Source: Oscillospiraceae bacterium (GTDB taxonomy: Bacteria > Bacillota_A > Clostridia > Oscillospirales > Oscillospiraceae). Taken from it: a stretch of DNA of 5,429 nucleotides. Position 1 is the stretch's first letter, and the number at the start of each line of letters is the position of its first letter. The stretch lies in contig JAFQPT010000155.1 of assembly GCA_017411665.1 (NCBI GenBank), positions 1-5,429 of the forward strand, in the 5' to 3' direction. Below, piece by piece: positions 1 through 5,429 of the stretch. The notes under the pieces are model-generated. The model saw only the letters and a list, made by a program, of their open reading frames with translations, searched no databases and had not been told where the DNA came from. A program made the translations under genes and the position numbers.

Positions 1-1958
1 ATGGCGTGGAGGTTGGGAGAATCCTCTACCTTACCGGTGGTCATCTTCTGGCACTGGTTGCCGGAAATGAAGCGTCTTCCGCCGGGGAAAATATTGATGG
101 TCAGACGGCAGTGGTTGCCGCAGCCCTGACAGACGGAGTTGGTGGCTTTATGTGTAAAGGTTTCCAAGTCCTGCAGGGAAACGATTTTGCTTTCTTCAAA
201 GTGCATAGCGTGGAGCGCTGCACCGTAAGCACCCATAAGCCCTGCGATGGCGGGACGGATGACAGGTGCACCCAGCTCCATTTCAAAGGCACGAAGTACC
301 GCATCGTTGAGGAAGGTACCGCCCTGTACCACGATGTTTTCGCCCAGCTCCTGCGGAGAGTTGGCGCGAATGACCTTGTACAGTGCGTTTTTCACAACAG
401 ACACGGACAGACCTGCGGAGATATCTTCCACAGTTGCGCCGTCCTTCTGGCTCTGCTTGACGGAGGAGTTCATGAAAACGGTGCAGCGGGAGCCGAGGTT
501 CACAGGTGCGATGGCGTGCAGACCCTTTTCCGCAAAGGTCTGTACATCGTAGCCCATGCTTTTGGCAAAGGTTTCGATGAAGCTGCCGCAGCCGGAGGAG
601 CATGCTTCGTTGAGCATGATGGAGTCAATGGCACCATTGCGAATCTTGAAGCACTTGATGTCCTGTCCGCCGATGTCCAGAATGAAGTCTACATTGGGCT
701 GGAAGTGCTTGGCGGCGGTATAGTGGGCGATGGTTTCTACCAGACCCTCGTCGATGTTGAAAGCATGACAAATCAGCTCTTCACCGTAGCCGGTTGCTGC
801 GCTGCCGCAGATGGTGATGCGGTCGCCGCAGGCTTTGAGGATGATTTCCAGCTGTTCCTTGACGATTTGGACGGGATTGCCCTTATTGGAGCTGTAGTAG
901 GTATACAGCAGCTTGCGGTCCTCGCTGATGAGAGCCAGCTTGGTGGTGGTGGAGCCGCAGTCGATGCCCAGATAGGCCTTGCCGCGGTAGCTTGCCATGT
1001 CGGCGGTTTCTACAATTGCCTTTTCGTGGCGTGCGCGGAATGCGTCGTAATCTTCCCGAGACTCAAACAGAGGTCTCATGCGCTCGCTGGTAGGTACCGA
1101 CGTTGCGGCACTGATGACCAGTGCGCTGATGATGGTTTCGTATGTAAACAGCTGTGTGCTGTCGGCGCCGTACAGTGCTGCACCCAGAGCGACTGCAAAG
1201 CGGCCATATTCAGGGAACAGTGCGGTTTCGTCAGTGAGCTTCAGTGTTTCGCGGAAGCGGTCACGCAGACCCTGACAGTAGTACAGAGGCCCGCCCAAAA
1301 ACATGACCTTGCCTTCGATTTTTCTGCCCTGTGCCAGACCTGCAATGGTCTGGTTGACCACTGCCTGATAAATACTTGCAGCCACGTCAGCCTTGTTTGC
1401 GCCTTGATTGAGCAGGGGCTGAATGTCGGTTTTTGCAAATACACCGCAGCGGGATGCAATGGGGTAGAGTCTGGTGTGCTGCAGGCTGGCAGCATCCATT
1501 TCCTCCACGGTCATGTCAAGCAGCACTGCCATCTGGTCGATGAATGCGCCTGTGCCCCCTGCGCAGGTACCGTTCATGCGCTCGTCCGTACCGCCCTTGA
1601 AGAAGATGACCTTTGCGTCTTCACCGCCCAGCTCGATGACTGCGCTGGTGTCGGGCTCCAGTACGCGAATCACTTCACCGGTTGCGTAAACTTCCTGCAC
1701 GAAGGGGATGTTTGCAGCGTTTGCCAGACCCAGACCTGCAGAGCCGGAAATGGAGACGCAGAACTTGCGTCCGCGCAGCAGAGGCTCGATTTCCTGCACC
1801 ATCTCGATGGTTTTCTGGCGGACCTGAGAGAAGTGGCGGCTGTATTTTTCGTAAATAACCTTGCCGTCGTCAATCAGCACGATCTTGGCTGTGGTAGAGC
1901 CGATGTCGATGCCCATTGTCAGTCGGTTATTCAGTTTTGCAGCGTGATTAATAATCAT
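1..1958 (-). CDS. Fused 2-hydroxyacyl-CoA dehydratase activase (two BadF/BadG/BcrA/BcrD ATPase modules), C-terminal part beyond the left edge
   Basis: The frame is open for 652 codons and leaves the window. Module 1 has the ASKHA phosphate loop GIDIGSTT at residues 16-23, ELGGED at 109-114 and cysteines C132 (TCAGGTG) and C171 (SRCGVF). Module 2 repeats this with [10 protein letters not shown] at 331-340, DIGGQD at 428-433, C453 (ACSSGCG) and C492 (SRCTVF). Both cysteine pairs are 39 residues apart; in HgdC-type activators such cysteines hold a [4Fe-4S] cluster at the dimer interface. A linker with CQGCGNHC (610-617) and C636 follows, as in the roughly 1400-residue clostridial fusions whose missing part carries DUF2229 and HgdB-like dehydratase regions. 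Known activators couple ATP hydrolysis to injecting one electron into a 2-hydroxyacyl-CoA dehydratase in the cytoplasm; the substrate here is unknown. The start at 1958 is preferred because it leaves residues for the first beta strand and has AGGA 13 bases upstream. ATG at 1916 is the alternative; ATG at 1988 has no ribosome binding site and overlaps a TATAAT. No frameshift is seen. Confidence 0.93.
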   Translation of the reverse strand, partial: MIINHAAKLNNRLTMGIDIGSTTAKIVLIDDGKVIYEKYSRHFSQVRQKTIEMVQEIEPLLRGRKFCVSISGSAGLGLANAANIPFVQEVYATGEVIRVLEPDTSAVIELGGEDAKVIFFKGGTDERMNGTCAGGTGAFIDQMAVLLDMTVEEMDAASLQHTRLYPIASRCGVFAKTDIQPLLNQGANKADVAASIYQAVVNQTIAGLAQGRKIEGKVMFLGGPLYYCQGLRDRFRETLKLTDETALFPEYGRFAVALGAALYGADSTQLFTYETIISALVISAATSVPTSERMRPLFESREDYDAFRARHEKAIVETADMASYRGKAYLGIDCGSTTTKLALISEDRKLLYTYYSSNKGNPVQIVKEQLEIILKACGDRITICGSAATGYGEELICHAFNIDEGLVETIAHYTAAKHFQPNVDFILDIGGQDIKCFKIRNGAIDSIMLNEACSSGCGSFIETFAKSMGYDVQTFAEKGLHAIAPVNLGSRCTVFMNSSVKQSQKDGATVEDISAGLSVSVVKNALYKVIRANSPQELGENIVVQGGTFLNDAVLRAFEMELGAPVIRPAIAGLMGAYGAALHAMHFEESKIVSLQDLETFTHKATNSVCQGCGNHCRLTINIFPGGRRFISGNQCQKMTTGKVEDSPNLHA

Positions 1959-2048
1959 AAAACAATAAAAATCCTGTTCTATAAGCATTATATGGTTGAA
2001 AATGTTCTGAAAAACGAAAAACATCGGTTTATTAAAAACTGATTGTGC

Positions 2049-2084
2049 ATTTTAGAATTATAGCACTTTGATGTCAAATTTCAA
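2049..2084 (-). promoter_or_regulatory. Two overlapping sigma-A promoters for the activase gene, with a dyad in the core
   Basis: Read on the minus strand, TTGAAA (2084-2079) is followed after 16 bases by an extended -10, TGC-TATAAT (TATAAT 2062-2057). Shifted downstream, a perfect TTGACA (2077-2072) is followed after 17 bases by TAAAAT (2054-2049). The predicted starts near 2050 and 2042 give an AT-rich leader of about 85-90 bases before the ATG at 1958. The dyad TTTGA-N2-TCAAA (2067-2078) lies in the spacer of the first promoter and covers the -35 of the second, so a bound repressor would block both. A further TATAAT at 1992-1987 has no convincing -35 and may be a weak third start. Confidence 0.7.
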
Positions 2085-2243
2085 TTCACAACCCGTAAAC
2101 AATGCGTTAAGATGACGTTAAAGATTGTGTACAACACGATAAAAATCGAGCACATAACGCAAAATTGTCGGATGGAAGATTGTGGAAAACGCCTATATGG
2201 TACTCGAAGCACTCGATCGAAATTCGTCGAAAGAGGGGCACTC
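2085..2243. other. Gene-free spacer between the greA-unit terminator and the activase promoters
   Basis: Together with the activase leader this makes up more than 300 bases without a convincing gene. No frame in it has both a ribosome binding site and plausible protein content. Visible small structure: GATTGTG occurs at 2123-2129 and 2178-2184, extended to AAGATTGTG in both, and again at 2041-2047 beside the predicted transcription start. A 7-bp inverted repeat TGCGTTA/TAACGCA lies at 2103-2109 and 2155-2161. A TCGA-rich run at 2203-2232 includes the palindrome TCGATCGA (2213-2220). These could be regulator sites for the downstream activase gene. I see no recognisable riboswitch or known small RNA, and the upstream terminator should insulate the stretch from greA transcription. 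Confidence 0.5.
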
Positions 2244-2283
2244 AAAAATAAAACCGCAGTGATTTCACTGCGGTTTTATTTTT
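2244..2283 (-). terminator. Rho-independent terminator of the greA transcript
   Basis: The 19-base arms at 2244-2262 and 2265-2283 are perfectly complementary around a 2-base centre. The GC-rich core is CCGCAGTGA/TCACTGCGG, flanked by A-rich and T-rich tracts (TTTTATTTTT on the minus strand). The tracts are symmetric, so it could work in both directions, but the visible incoming transcript is greA plus the mini-gene. The TAA of the mini-gene lies inside the ascending A-tract. Confidence 0.93.
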
Positions 2284-2374
2284 GTCGGTTTTTGTATTCT
2301 CCTAAAATGCCCAATGCAATAAAGCACAGACAGGCGAGGATGAGAATGGTTCGGGTGAGGGTATATGCAGTCAT
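2276..2374 (-). CDS. Small single-helix membrane protein of 32 residues, unrecognised
   Basis: A complete reading frame sits directly after greA on the same strand, 19 bases beyond its stop. The product starts MTAYTLTR, has a hydrophobic stretch at residues 9-25 (TILILACLCFIALGILG) and ends EYKNRQK, which suggests one transmembrane helix with a basic C-terminal tail. The start at 2374 is chosen because AGGTG lies 4 bases upstream. An in-frame ATG at 2389, only 4 bases after the greA stop, would give 37 residues (extra MCRCR) and could be used by re-initiation. Several hydrophobic codons use C at the third base (CTC, ATC, GCC, ACC), as in the neighbouring genes. The TAA falls within the terminator stem, so the frame ends as late as the transcript allows. 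I do not recognise the family and no function is assigned. It could be a chance frame. Confidence 0.55.
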   Translation of the reverse strand: MTAYTLTRTILILACLCFIALGILGEYKNRQK

Positions 2375-2393
2375 GCGGCACCTACACATTTTC

Positions 2394-2897
2394 TCAGAAT
2401 TTCATGATGGGCAGGTCTTCGTCGTCAGTGCCCTTTTCGATTTTGATGACCTTGGCATCATAGCCGAAGCGCTCATTGACCTGTACGTGGACGATGTCAC
2501 CCACTTTTTTGCCCATGAGTGCGCTGCCGATGGGGGATTCCTTGCTGATGAGCCCCTTCAAAGGATTCTGGCGCAGGGTGGTGACGATGCGGAAGATCTC
2601 TTCCTCCTGTTCATCGGTGAGGAATACGGTGACGGTGTCAAACAGGCCGACCTCGTCGTCTGCAGAGGTATCTTCAATGACCACCGCGGTTTTAATCATG
2701 CGTTCCAGATAGCGGATACGGCTGTCGTTGCGGTTCTTTTCTCTTTTGGCGGCTTTATATTCAAAGTTTTCGGACAGGTCACCGAAGCTGCGTGCGATTT
2801 GCACCTCTTCGATGAGCTTGGGGCGCAGCTCCAGACGTCGATGGTCCAGCTCCTGCTGCATCTTTTCAATGTCCACTTTAGTCAGTTCGTCATGCAT
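2394..2897 (-). CDS. greA: Transcription elongation factor GreA
   Basis: GreA binds in the secondary channel of RNA polymerase and stimulates cleavage of backtracked RNA so that stalled elongation can resume. The 167-residue product is slightly longer than the usual ~158. Residues 1-75 form the charged N-terminal coiled coil. Its tip carries the family signature GDLSENFEY (39-47), with acidic D40 and E43 in the place of the residues that help coordinate the catalytic magnesium. The C-terminal FKBP-like domain (about 83-155) contains SPIGSALMGKKVGD (121-134), which matches the family well. The ATG at 2897 is preceded by AGGAG (2910-2906) at an 8-base spacing. A second ATG 4 bases further downstream (2893) is out of frame. 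The gene has its own promoter, is divergent from the EcsC-family gene and is followed by a small membrane frame and a terminator. GreB-like naming is possible, but GreA is the default in Firmicutes. Confidence 0.96.
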   Translation of the reverse strand: MHDELTKVDIEKMQQELDHRRLELRPKLIEEVQIARSFGDLSENFEYKAAKREKNRNDSRIRYLERMIKTAVVIEDTSADDEVGLFDTVTVFLTDEQEEEIFRIVTTLRQNPLKGLISKESPIGSALMGKKVGDIVHVQVNERFGYDAKVIKIEKGTDDEDLPIMKF

Positions 2898-2928
2898 TGT
2901 GCTTGCTCCTTGGGGTGGTAATGTTCAG

Positions 2929-2957
2929 ATTATAACCTGTTTTCGGGTGGCTTTCAA
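2929..2957 (-). promoter_or_regulatory. greA promoter
   Basis: On the minus strand TTGAAA (2957-2952) and a perfect TATAAT (2934-2929) are separated by exactly 17 bases. Transcription would start near 2922, leaving a leader of about 25 bases before the greA ATG, with AGGAG inside it. It is back to back with the plus-strand promoter at 3001-3035, with about 43 bases between the two -35 boxes. Confidence 0.85.
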
Positions 2958-3000
2958 GGCAAACGAAGGGGGCTGCGGTACAGAATTTACAAAGGGTTCA

Positions 3001-3035
3001 TTGAGTTGGCAGGGGAAGTGTAGTATGATTATATT
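3001..3035 (+). promoter_or_regulatory. Promoter of the EcsC/YkvA-like operon
   Basis: Two overlapping readings fit. TTGGCA (3006-3011) lies 18 bases before TATATT (3030-3035), and TTGAGT (3001-3006) lies 17 bases before TATGAT (3024-3029). Either predicts a transcript starting at about 3036-3042. This puts the upstream ATG at 3041 at the very 5' end of the RNA and supports translation from the ATG at 3065. Confidence 0.65.
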
Positions 3036-3052
3036 ATTAAATGTATAGAGAT

Positions 3053-3060
3053 AGGAGGGG
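3053..3060 (+). promoter_or_regulatory. Ribosome binding site that fixes the EcsC-family start at 3065
   Basis: AGGAGGGG ends 4 bases before the ATG at 3065. The in-frame ATG at 3041 lies upstream of this site and at the predicted transcript start, so it would read through the binding site as codons (R-R-G). The shorter protein is therefore preferred. Confidence 0.85.
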
Positions 3061-3064
3061 AACG

Positions 3065-3748
3065 ATGAAACCGCAGAATTTGATGGCAATTTTGGACAAG
3101 GTCTATGGATATGTGGTGGACGGGATCCCACATGTCAGCCAACCCATTACGGAATATACGGAGAAGTATCTTCGCAAGTCCGACAGTGTGGAACAGGCTG
3201 CTATAAAAATGATCAACGCTCAGATTGCCAAAAGCACCGCATCGGGCTTTGTGACAGGTCTCGGTGGTATTTTCACCCTTCCTGTGGCGCTTCCCGCCAA
3301 TCTGGCGACGGTGCTGTATTTCCAGCTGCGCATGATTGCGGGTGTGGCATATATGGCGGGGTTTGATGTACACAGTCTGCAGGTGCGCTCCTTGACCTAT
3401 ATGTGTCTGGCGGGGCTGACCATGGAGCAGCTTCTGAAAAATACAGGCATCAAAATCGGTACCCGCATTACCAAAACCGTGGCGGCAAAGCTGCCTGCAA
3501 AGCTGACCGCCGTCATCAATCAAAAGGTGGGCTACCGCCTGTTTACCAAGTTTGGCAACCGCAGTGCACTGAGTGTGGGGAAGGCAGTACCTCTTCTGGG
3601 CGGTCTCATCAGCGGCGGCATTGACCTGGTGGAAACCCAGATGATAGCGGAGCGGGCATTCAACCTGTTTATTGGCGGCGAAGCAGACCATGCAGCGGAC
3701 TTTGCGGAGTTTGAAGTTCTGGATGAAGACGGAGGGGATGCAGAATGA
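3065..3748 (+). CDS. EcsC family protein
   Basis: The 227-residue product matches the EcsC family, named after the third gene of the Bacillus subtilis ecs locus; its biochemical role is not established. The best-conserved part is at residues 61-102: a glycine-rich turn and hydrophobic segment (GFVTGLGGIFTLPVALPANL) followed by a long amphipathic region ending in AYMAGFDV. A second glycine-rich hydrophobic segment, PLLGGLISGGIDLVETQMIA, lies at about 176-195. There is no signal peptide. The hydrophobic segments suggest membrane association, perhaps peripheral. The C-terminus is strongly acidic (EFEVLDEDGGDAE). The stop overlaps the start of the next gene by 4 bases (ATGA), so the two are probably co-translated and may work together. 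No ABC transporter genes (ecsA, ecsB) are nearby, so the family name should not be read as a transport role. Confidence 0.85.
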   Translation: MKPQNLMAILDKVYGYVVDGIPHVSQPITEYTEKYLRKSDSVEQAAIKMINAQIAKSTASGFVTGLGGIFTLPVALPANLATVLYFQLRMIAGVAYMAGFDVHSLQVRSLTYMCLAGLTMEQLLKNTGIKIGTRITKTVAAKLPAKLTAVINQKVGYRLFTKFGNRSALSVGKAVPLLGGLISGGIDLVETQMIAERAFNLFIGGEADHAADFAEFEVLDEDGGDAE

Positions 3749-4176
3749 TTAAACGAAAAATCAAGGAAATCCTTGCTCCCTATACAGATACGGCAAATGC
3801 GATCCTTAAGGGCGGAGCGGAAAGTGACGGTGTGCTGCATTTGCTGGATGGAAAAATGAAGACCATCAATAAAATGGCAGAGGTCGGCTGGGTACTGCGG
3901 GATTTGCCCGATATGATTGGTCTGGTCAAAGACTTTGTCAAGCGGAAGTACACGCAGATTCCCATGGCAAGCATGGTTGCCATGGTGTCGGCGATTCTAT
4001 ATTTTTTAAATGTAACAGACCTCGTTCCCGACTTCACCTTTGCGGTGGGCTTTCTGGATGACGCAGCGGTACTGAGCTTTGCACTGAATATGATTAAGCT
4101 GGATTTGGAAGCATACAAAAAATGGAAGGCAGAGCTGCCGGAGGAGACACACAAGGCTAAAGAAGCCGACATTTAA
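3745..4176 (+). CDS. YkvA-like protein with DUF1232 domain
   Basis: The product has 143 residues. A charged helical N-terminal part (1-70) precedes a hydrophobic segment at about 74-90. The DUF1232 signature follows: NVTDLVPDFTFAVGFLDDAA (89-108), with the typical D-L-x-P-D and G-x-x-D-D pattern. The C-terminal tail is lysine- and glutamate-rich (125-143). Proteins of this family are small, membrane-linked and without a proven function. The ATG at 3745 has GGAGGGG (3731-3737) 7 bases upstream, inside the end of the preceding gene, and shares ATGA with its stop. A strong hairpin terminator begins 30 bases after the stop, so this is the last gene of a two-gene operon. Confidence 0.85.
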   Translation: MIKRKIKEILAPYTDTANAILKGGAESDGVLHLLDGKMKTINKMAEVGWVLRDLPDMIGLVKDFVKRKYTQIPMASMVAMVSAILYFLNVTDLVPDFTFAVGFLDDAAVLSFALNMIKLDLEAYKKWKAELPEETHKAKEADI

Positions 4177-4206
4177 ATCAGCAGATGGGTGTGCTGTTGA
4201 TGCGAT

Positions 4207-4249
4207 AAAAAACACCGTTCTTTCCTCAAAAGAAAGAACGGTGTTTTTT
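4207..4249 (+). terminator. Rho-independent terminator after the EcsC/YkvA-like operon
   Basis: The 18-base arms at 4207-4224 and 4232-4249 are perfectly complementary (core CACCGTTCTTTC) around a 7-base loop, and the right arm ends in a run of six T. The matching A-tract on the left could allow function on the minus strand too, but no minus-strand gene approaches it within the window. Confidence 0.94.
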
Positions 4250-4269
4250 GTACTTTATGAAAAAACATC

Positions 4270-4298
4270 TGTTTTTTGCAAGGAGTCTGTGATACAAT
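4270..4298 (+). promoter_or_regulatory. Probable extended -10 promoter for the dehydrogenase gene
   Basis: TGA-TACAAT (4290-4298) fits an extended -10 element. The -35 region 17 bases upstream is poor (TGTTTT, 4270-4275), and TTGCAA (4276-4281) is too close to serve. The start would fall near 4305. A short dyad TTAG-N6-CTAA (4303-4316) lies at that start and could be an operator, but its arms are only 4 bases. Confidence 0.5.
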
Positions 4299-4335
4299 TT
4301 CATTAGATATAACTAAAAACAAAGGAGGCAGTAAT

Positions 4336-5094
4336 ATGGGCAGACTGGACGGAAAAAACATCATAGTCACAGGCGGCTCCCGCGGCATCGGCTTTGCCAC
4401 AGCTGTGGACTGTTTAAAAGAAGGGGCAAATGCGGTTGCAATTTTCTCCCACTATGAGCATACCAGAGAAGCGGCACTGGAAAAGCTGAGAGAACAGTTC
4501 CCCGGCAGAAATATTGTTGGGTATTCCCCCGCAATTTCCGATGAGGCTGAGGTCGGCGCAGCAATGCAGGACTTCATCGGTCAATTCGGTGGGCATCTGG
4601 ATGCAGTGTGCCATTTGGTAGGCGTGACCCATGCCAACACTATCCGCAATATTCCCGAAGGCAAATTCAGAGAAGTGGTGGAAACCAATCTCTTTGGCAC
4701 CTATGCGGTCAACCGTCAGGCTGCACTGATTATGTGCAAGCAGCGCTATGGTTCCATTATCAATACCTCCTCCATAGCTGCCATTTACGGTGCGCCTATG
4801 GGCATCGGCTACGGTGCATCCAAGGCAGGTGTACTGGGGCTGACACGTTCTCTGGCTCGCGGTGTGGTACGCTTTAATGTGCGCGTCAACTGCGTATGTC
4901 CCGGCGTCACAGCTACGGATATGACCTTGAAGGATATTACTCCCGAAGCACTGGCACAGGTGCAGTCCACCATTGCAATGGGACGATTGGGCCAGCCCGA
5001 GGAAATTTCCAAGATGTTTGTATTTCTGGCCTCTGACGAATCCTCTTACTGCACAGGCGGCTTCTATCATGTTGACGGCTGGTCTACAGGCTAA
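4336..5094 (+). CDS. Short-chain dehydrogenase/reductase (classical SDR, BaiA/7-alpha-HSDH-like)
   Basis: The 252-residue length is typical of classical SDRs, which oxidise alcohols or reduce ketones with NAD(P) in the cytoplasm. The Rossmann cofactor loop TGGSRGIG is at residues 12-19. The catalytic tetrad is N118, S146, Y159 and K163 (YGASK), and the PG motif of the substrate/cofactor lid is CPGVTATDMT (188-197). The C-terminus keeps a VDG motif (247-249). The usual VNNAG on strand 4 is replaced by CHLVG at 92-96, which is odd. The spacing of S, Y and K and segments such as SRGIGFA and ALEKLREQFPGRNIVGYSP recall BaiA-type bile-acid dehydrogenases, but FabG-like and other SDRs share much of this, so the substrate is open. 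The start at 4336 has AAAGGAGG 7 bases upstream; the frame is open 60 bases earlier, but that part lacks a ribosome binding site and covers the promoter. An NTF2-like gene follows after 15 bases, so the two form an operon. Confidence 0.9.
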   Translation: MGRLDGKNIIVTGGSRGIGFATAVDCLKEGANAVAIFSHYEHTREAALEKLREQFPGRNIVGYSPAISDEAEVGAAMQDFIGQFGGHLDAVCHLVGVTHANTIRNIPEGKFREVVETNLFGTYAVNRQAALIMCKQRYGSIINTSSIAAIYGAPMGIGYGASKAGVLGLTRSLARGVVRFNVRVNCVCPGVTATDMTLKDITPEALAQVQSTIAMGRLGQPEEISKMFVFLASDESSYCTGGFYHVDGWSTG

Positions 5095-5109
5095 TGAAAG
5101 GAGAAACAA

Positions 5110-5429
5110 ATGGACGAACTGATGCTGAAAAAACTGCAGAATCTGCTGGATAAGGTAGCGATTGAAGATAAAATCAAGCTTTATGCACAGAATCTGGACA
5201 CCAAGAACTTTGAAAATATGCGGGCCATCTTCATGCCGGGTGCACATATTGACTACACTGTGGCAGGCGGTGCGTGCTGCTGCTTTGAAGAAATGCTGAG
5301 CTATTGGCCCGAAGGGCTGGGCGGATTCCGCAGCCAGCACCTGATGGGCAATGTACAGGTCGTGGTCTCTGATGACCGCAGTACCGCAACCTCTACGCAC
5401 ATTTTGTTTAATCCCATGACCCGCAAGAC
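5110..5429 (+). CDS. NTF2/SnoaL-like protein (possible dehydratase or isomerase), 3' end beyond the window
   Basis: The first 106 codons are present. ATG at 5110 follows AAAGGAG (5097-5103) at a 6-base spacing. An N-terminal helix (about 1-20) leads into IEDKIKLYAQNLDTKNFENM and the pocket-forming element MPGAHIDYTVAGG (42-54), the usual opening of SnoaL-like alpha+beta barrels. Y25, D30, Y49 and H77 fall at spacings close to the Tyr30, Asp35, Tyr54 and His83 I recall for the bile-acid 7-alpha-dehydratase BaiE; scytalone dehydratase also uses Tyr and His in such a pocket. This suggests a lyase or isomerase rather than a passive binding protein, but the family also has many members of unknown role. 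Three consecutive cysteines (C56-C58) in the loop after the pocket element are unusual. Tight spacing to the upstream dehydrogenase points to a shared pathway. The missing C-terminal half carries further pocket residues. Confidence 0.78.
   Translation, partial: MDELMLKKLQNLLDKVAIEDKIKLYAQNLDTKNFENMRAIFMPGAHIDYTVAGGACCCFEEMLSYWPEGLGGFRSQHLMGNVQVVVSDDRSTATSTHILFNPMTRK

Noticed and set aside
6..2042. Plus-strand open frame of 678 codons
   Set aside because: It is antisense to the activase gene, whose frame carries ASKHA motifs and paired cysteines. The plus-strand product is a cysteine- and valine-rich string without recognisable motifs, and its apparent start lacks a ribosome binding site. Stop-free antisense frames are common opposite such codon use.
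2084..2155. Minus-strand 24-codon frame starting MCSIFIVLYT
   Set aside because: It has a hydrophobic product but no ribosome binding site, no visible promoter and a stop just before the -35 of the activase promoter. It is treated as chance.
2101..2161. Possible structured RNA bounded by TGCGTTA/TAACGCA
   Set aside because: The stem is only 7 bp around a 45-base interior with little further pairing, and there is no promoter or T-tract on either side. It is kept only as a possible protein-binding repeat.
2112..2921. Plus-strand open frame of 269 codons
   Set aside because: It runs antisense through greA, the mini-gene and the terminator hairpin. The greA frame has clear family motifs and a proper promoter and binding site on the other strand.
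3041..3064. Upstream ATG extension of the EcsC-family gene
   Set aside because: The extension reads through the ribosome binding site AGGAGGGG and starts at the predicted 5' end of the transcript, so the ATG at 3065 is the better start.
3029..3691. Minus-strand open frame of 220 codons
   Set aside because: It is a shadow of the EcsC-family gene, runs into its promoter region and has no family resemblance.
4414..5400. Minus-strand open frame of 328 codons
   Set aside because: It is antisense to two adjacent genes with strong binding sites, crosses their intergenic gap, and its product has no recognisable domain.

Overview
The window looks like chromosomal DNA of an anaerobic, probably gut-associated, Clostridia member, with Oscillospiraceae/Ruminococcaceae as the best guess. 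The grounds are a giant fused 2-hydroxyacyl-CoA dehydratase activase, purine-rich ribosome binding sites, consensus -35/-10 promoters and moderate GC. Genus cannot be told from this sequence alone. No rRNA, tRNA, CRISPR array, insertion sequence or phage gene is visible.

Left part, minus strand (1-1958): the N-terminal ~652 codons of a fused protein with two successive BadF/BadG/BcrA/BcrD-type ATPase modules and a cysteine-rich linker. It runs off the left edge. Upstream are two overlapping sigma-A-type promoters whose shared core contains a dyad, then about 160 bases of gene-free DNA.

Centre left, minus strand (2244-2957): a strong promoter drives the elongation factor gene greA. It is followed closely by a previously uncalled 32-codon single-helix membrane mini-gene whose stop codon lies inside a perfect 19-bp terminator hairpin.

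Centre right, plus strand (3001-4249): divergent from greA, a two-gene operon encodes an EcsC-family protein and a YkvA-like (DUF1232) protein. They overlap by 4 bases (ATGA) and end at a perfect 18-bp terminator.

Right part, plus strand (4270-5429): a separate unit encodes a short-chain dehydrogenase/reductase and, 15 bases later, an NTF2/SnoaL-like protein cut by the right edge. The pairing and some residues recall BaiA and BaiE of bile-acid 7-alpha-dehydroxylation. An oxidoreductase plus dehydratase-type pair acting on a hydroxylated cyclic or polyketide-like substrate is the most interesting hypothesis here, but the substrate cannot be read from the sequence. Several very long open frames antisense to the real genes are composition shadows and are not annotated.
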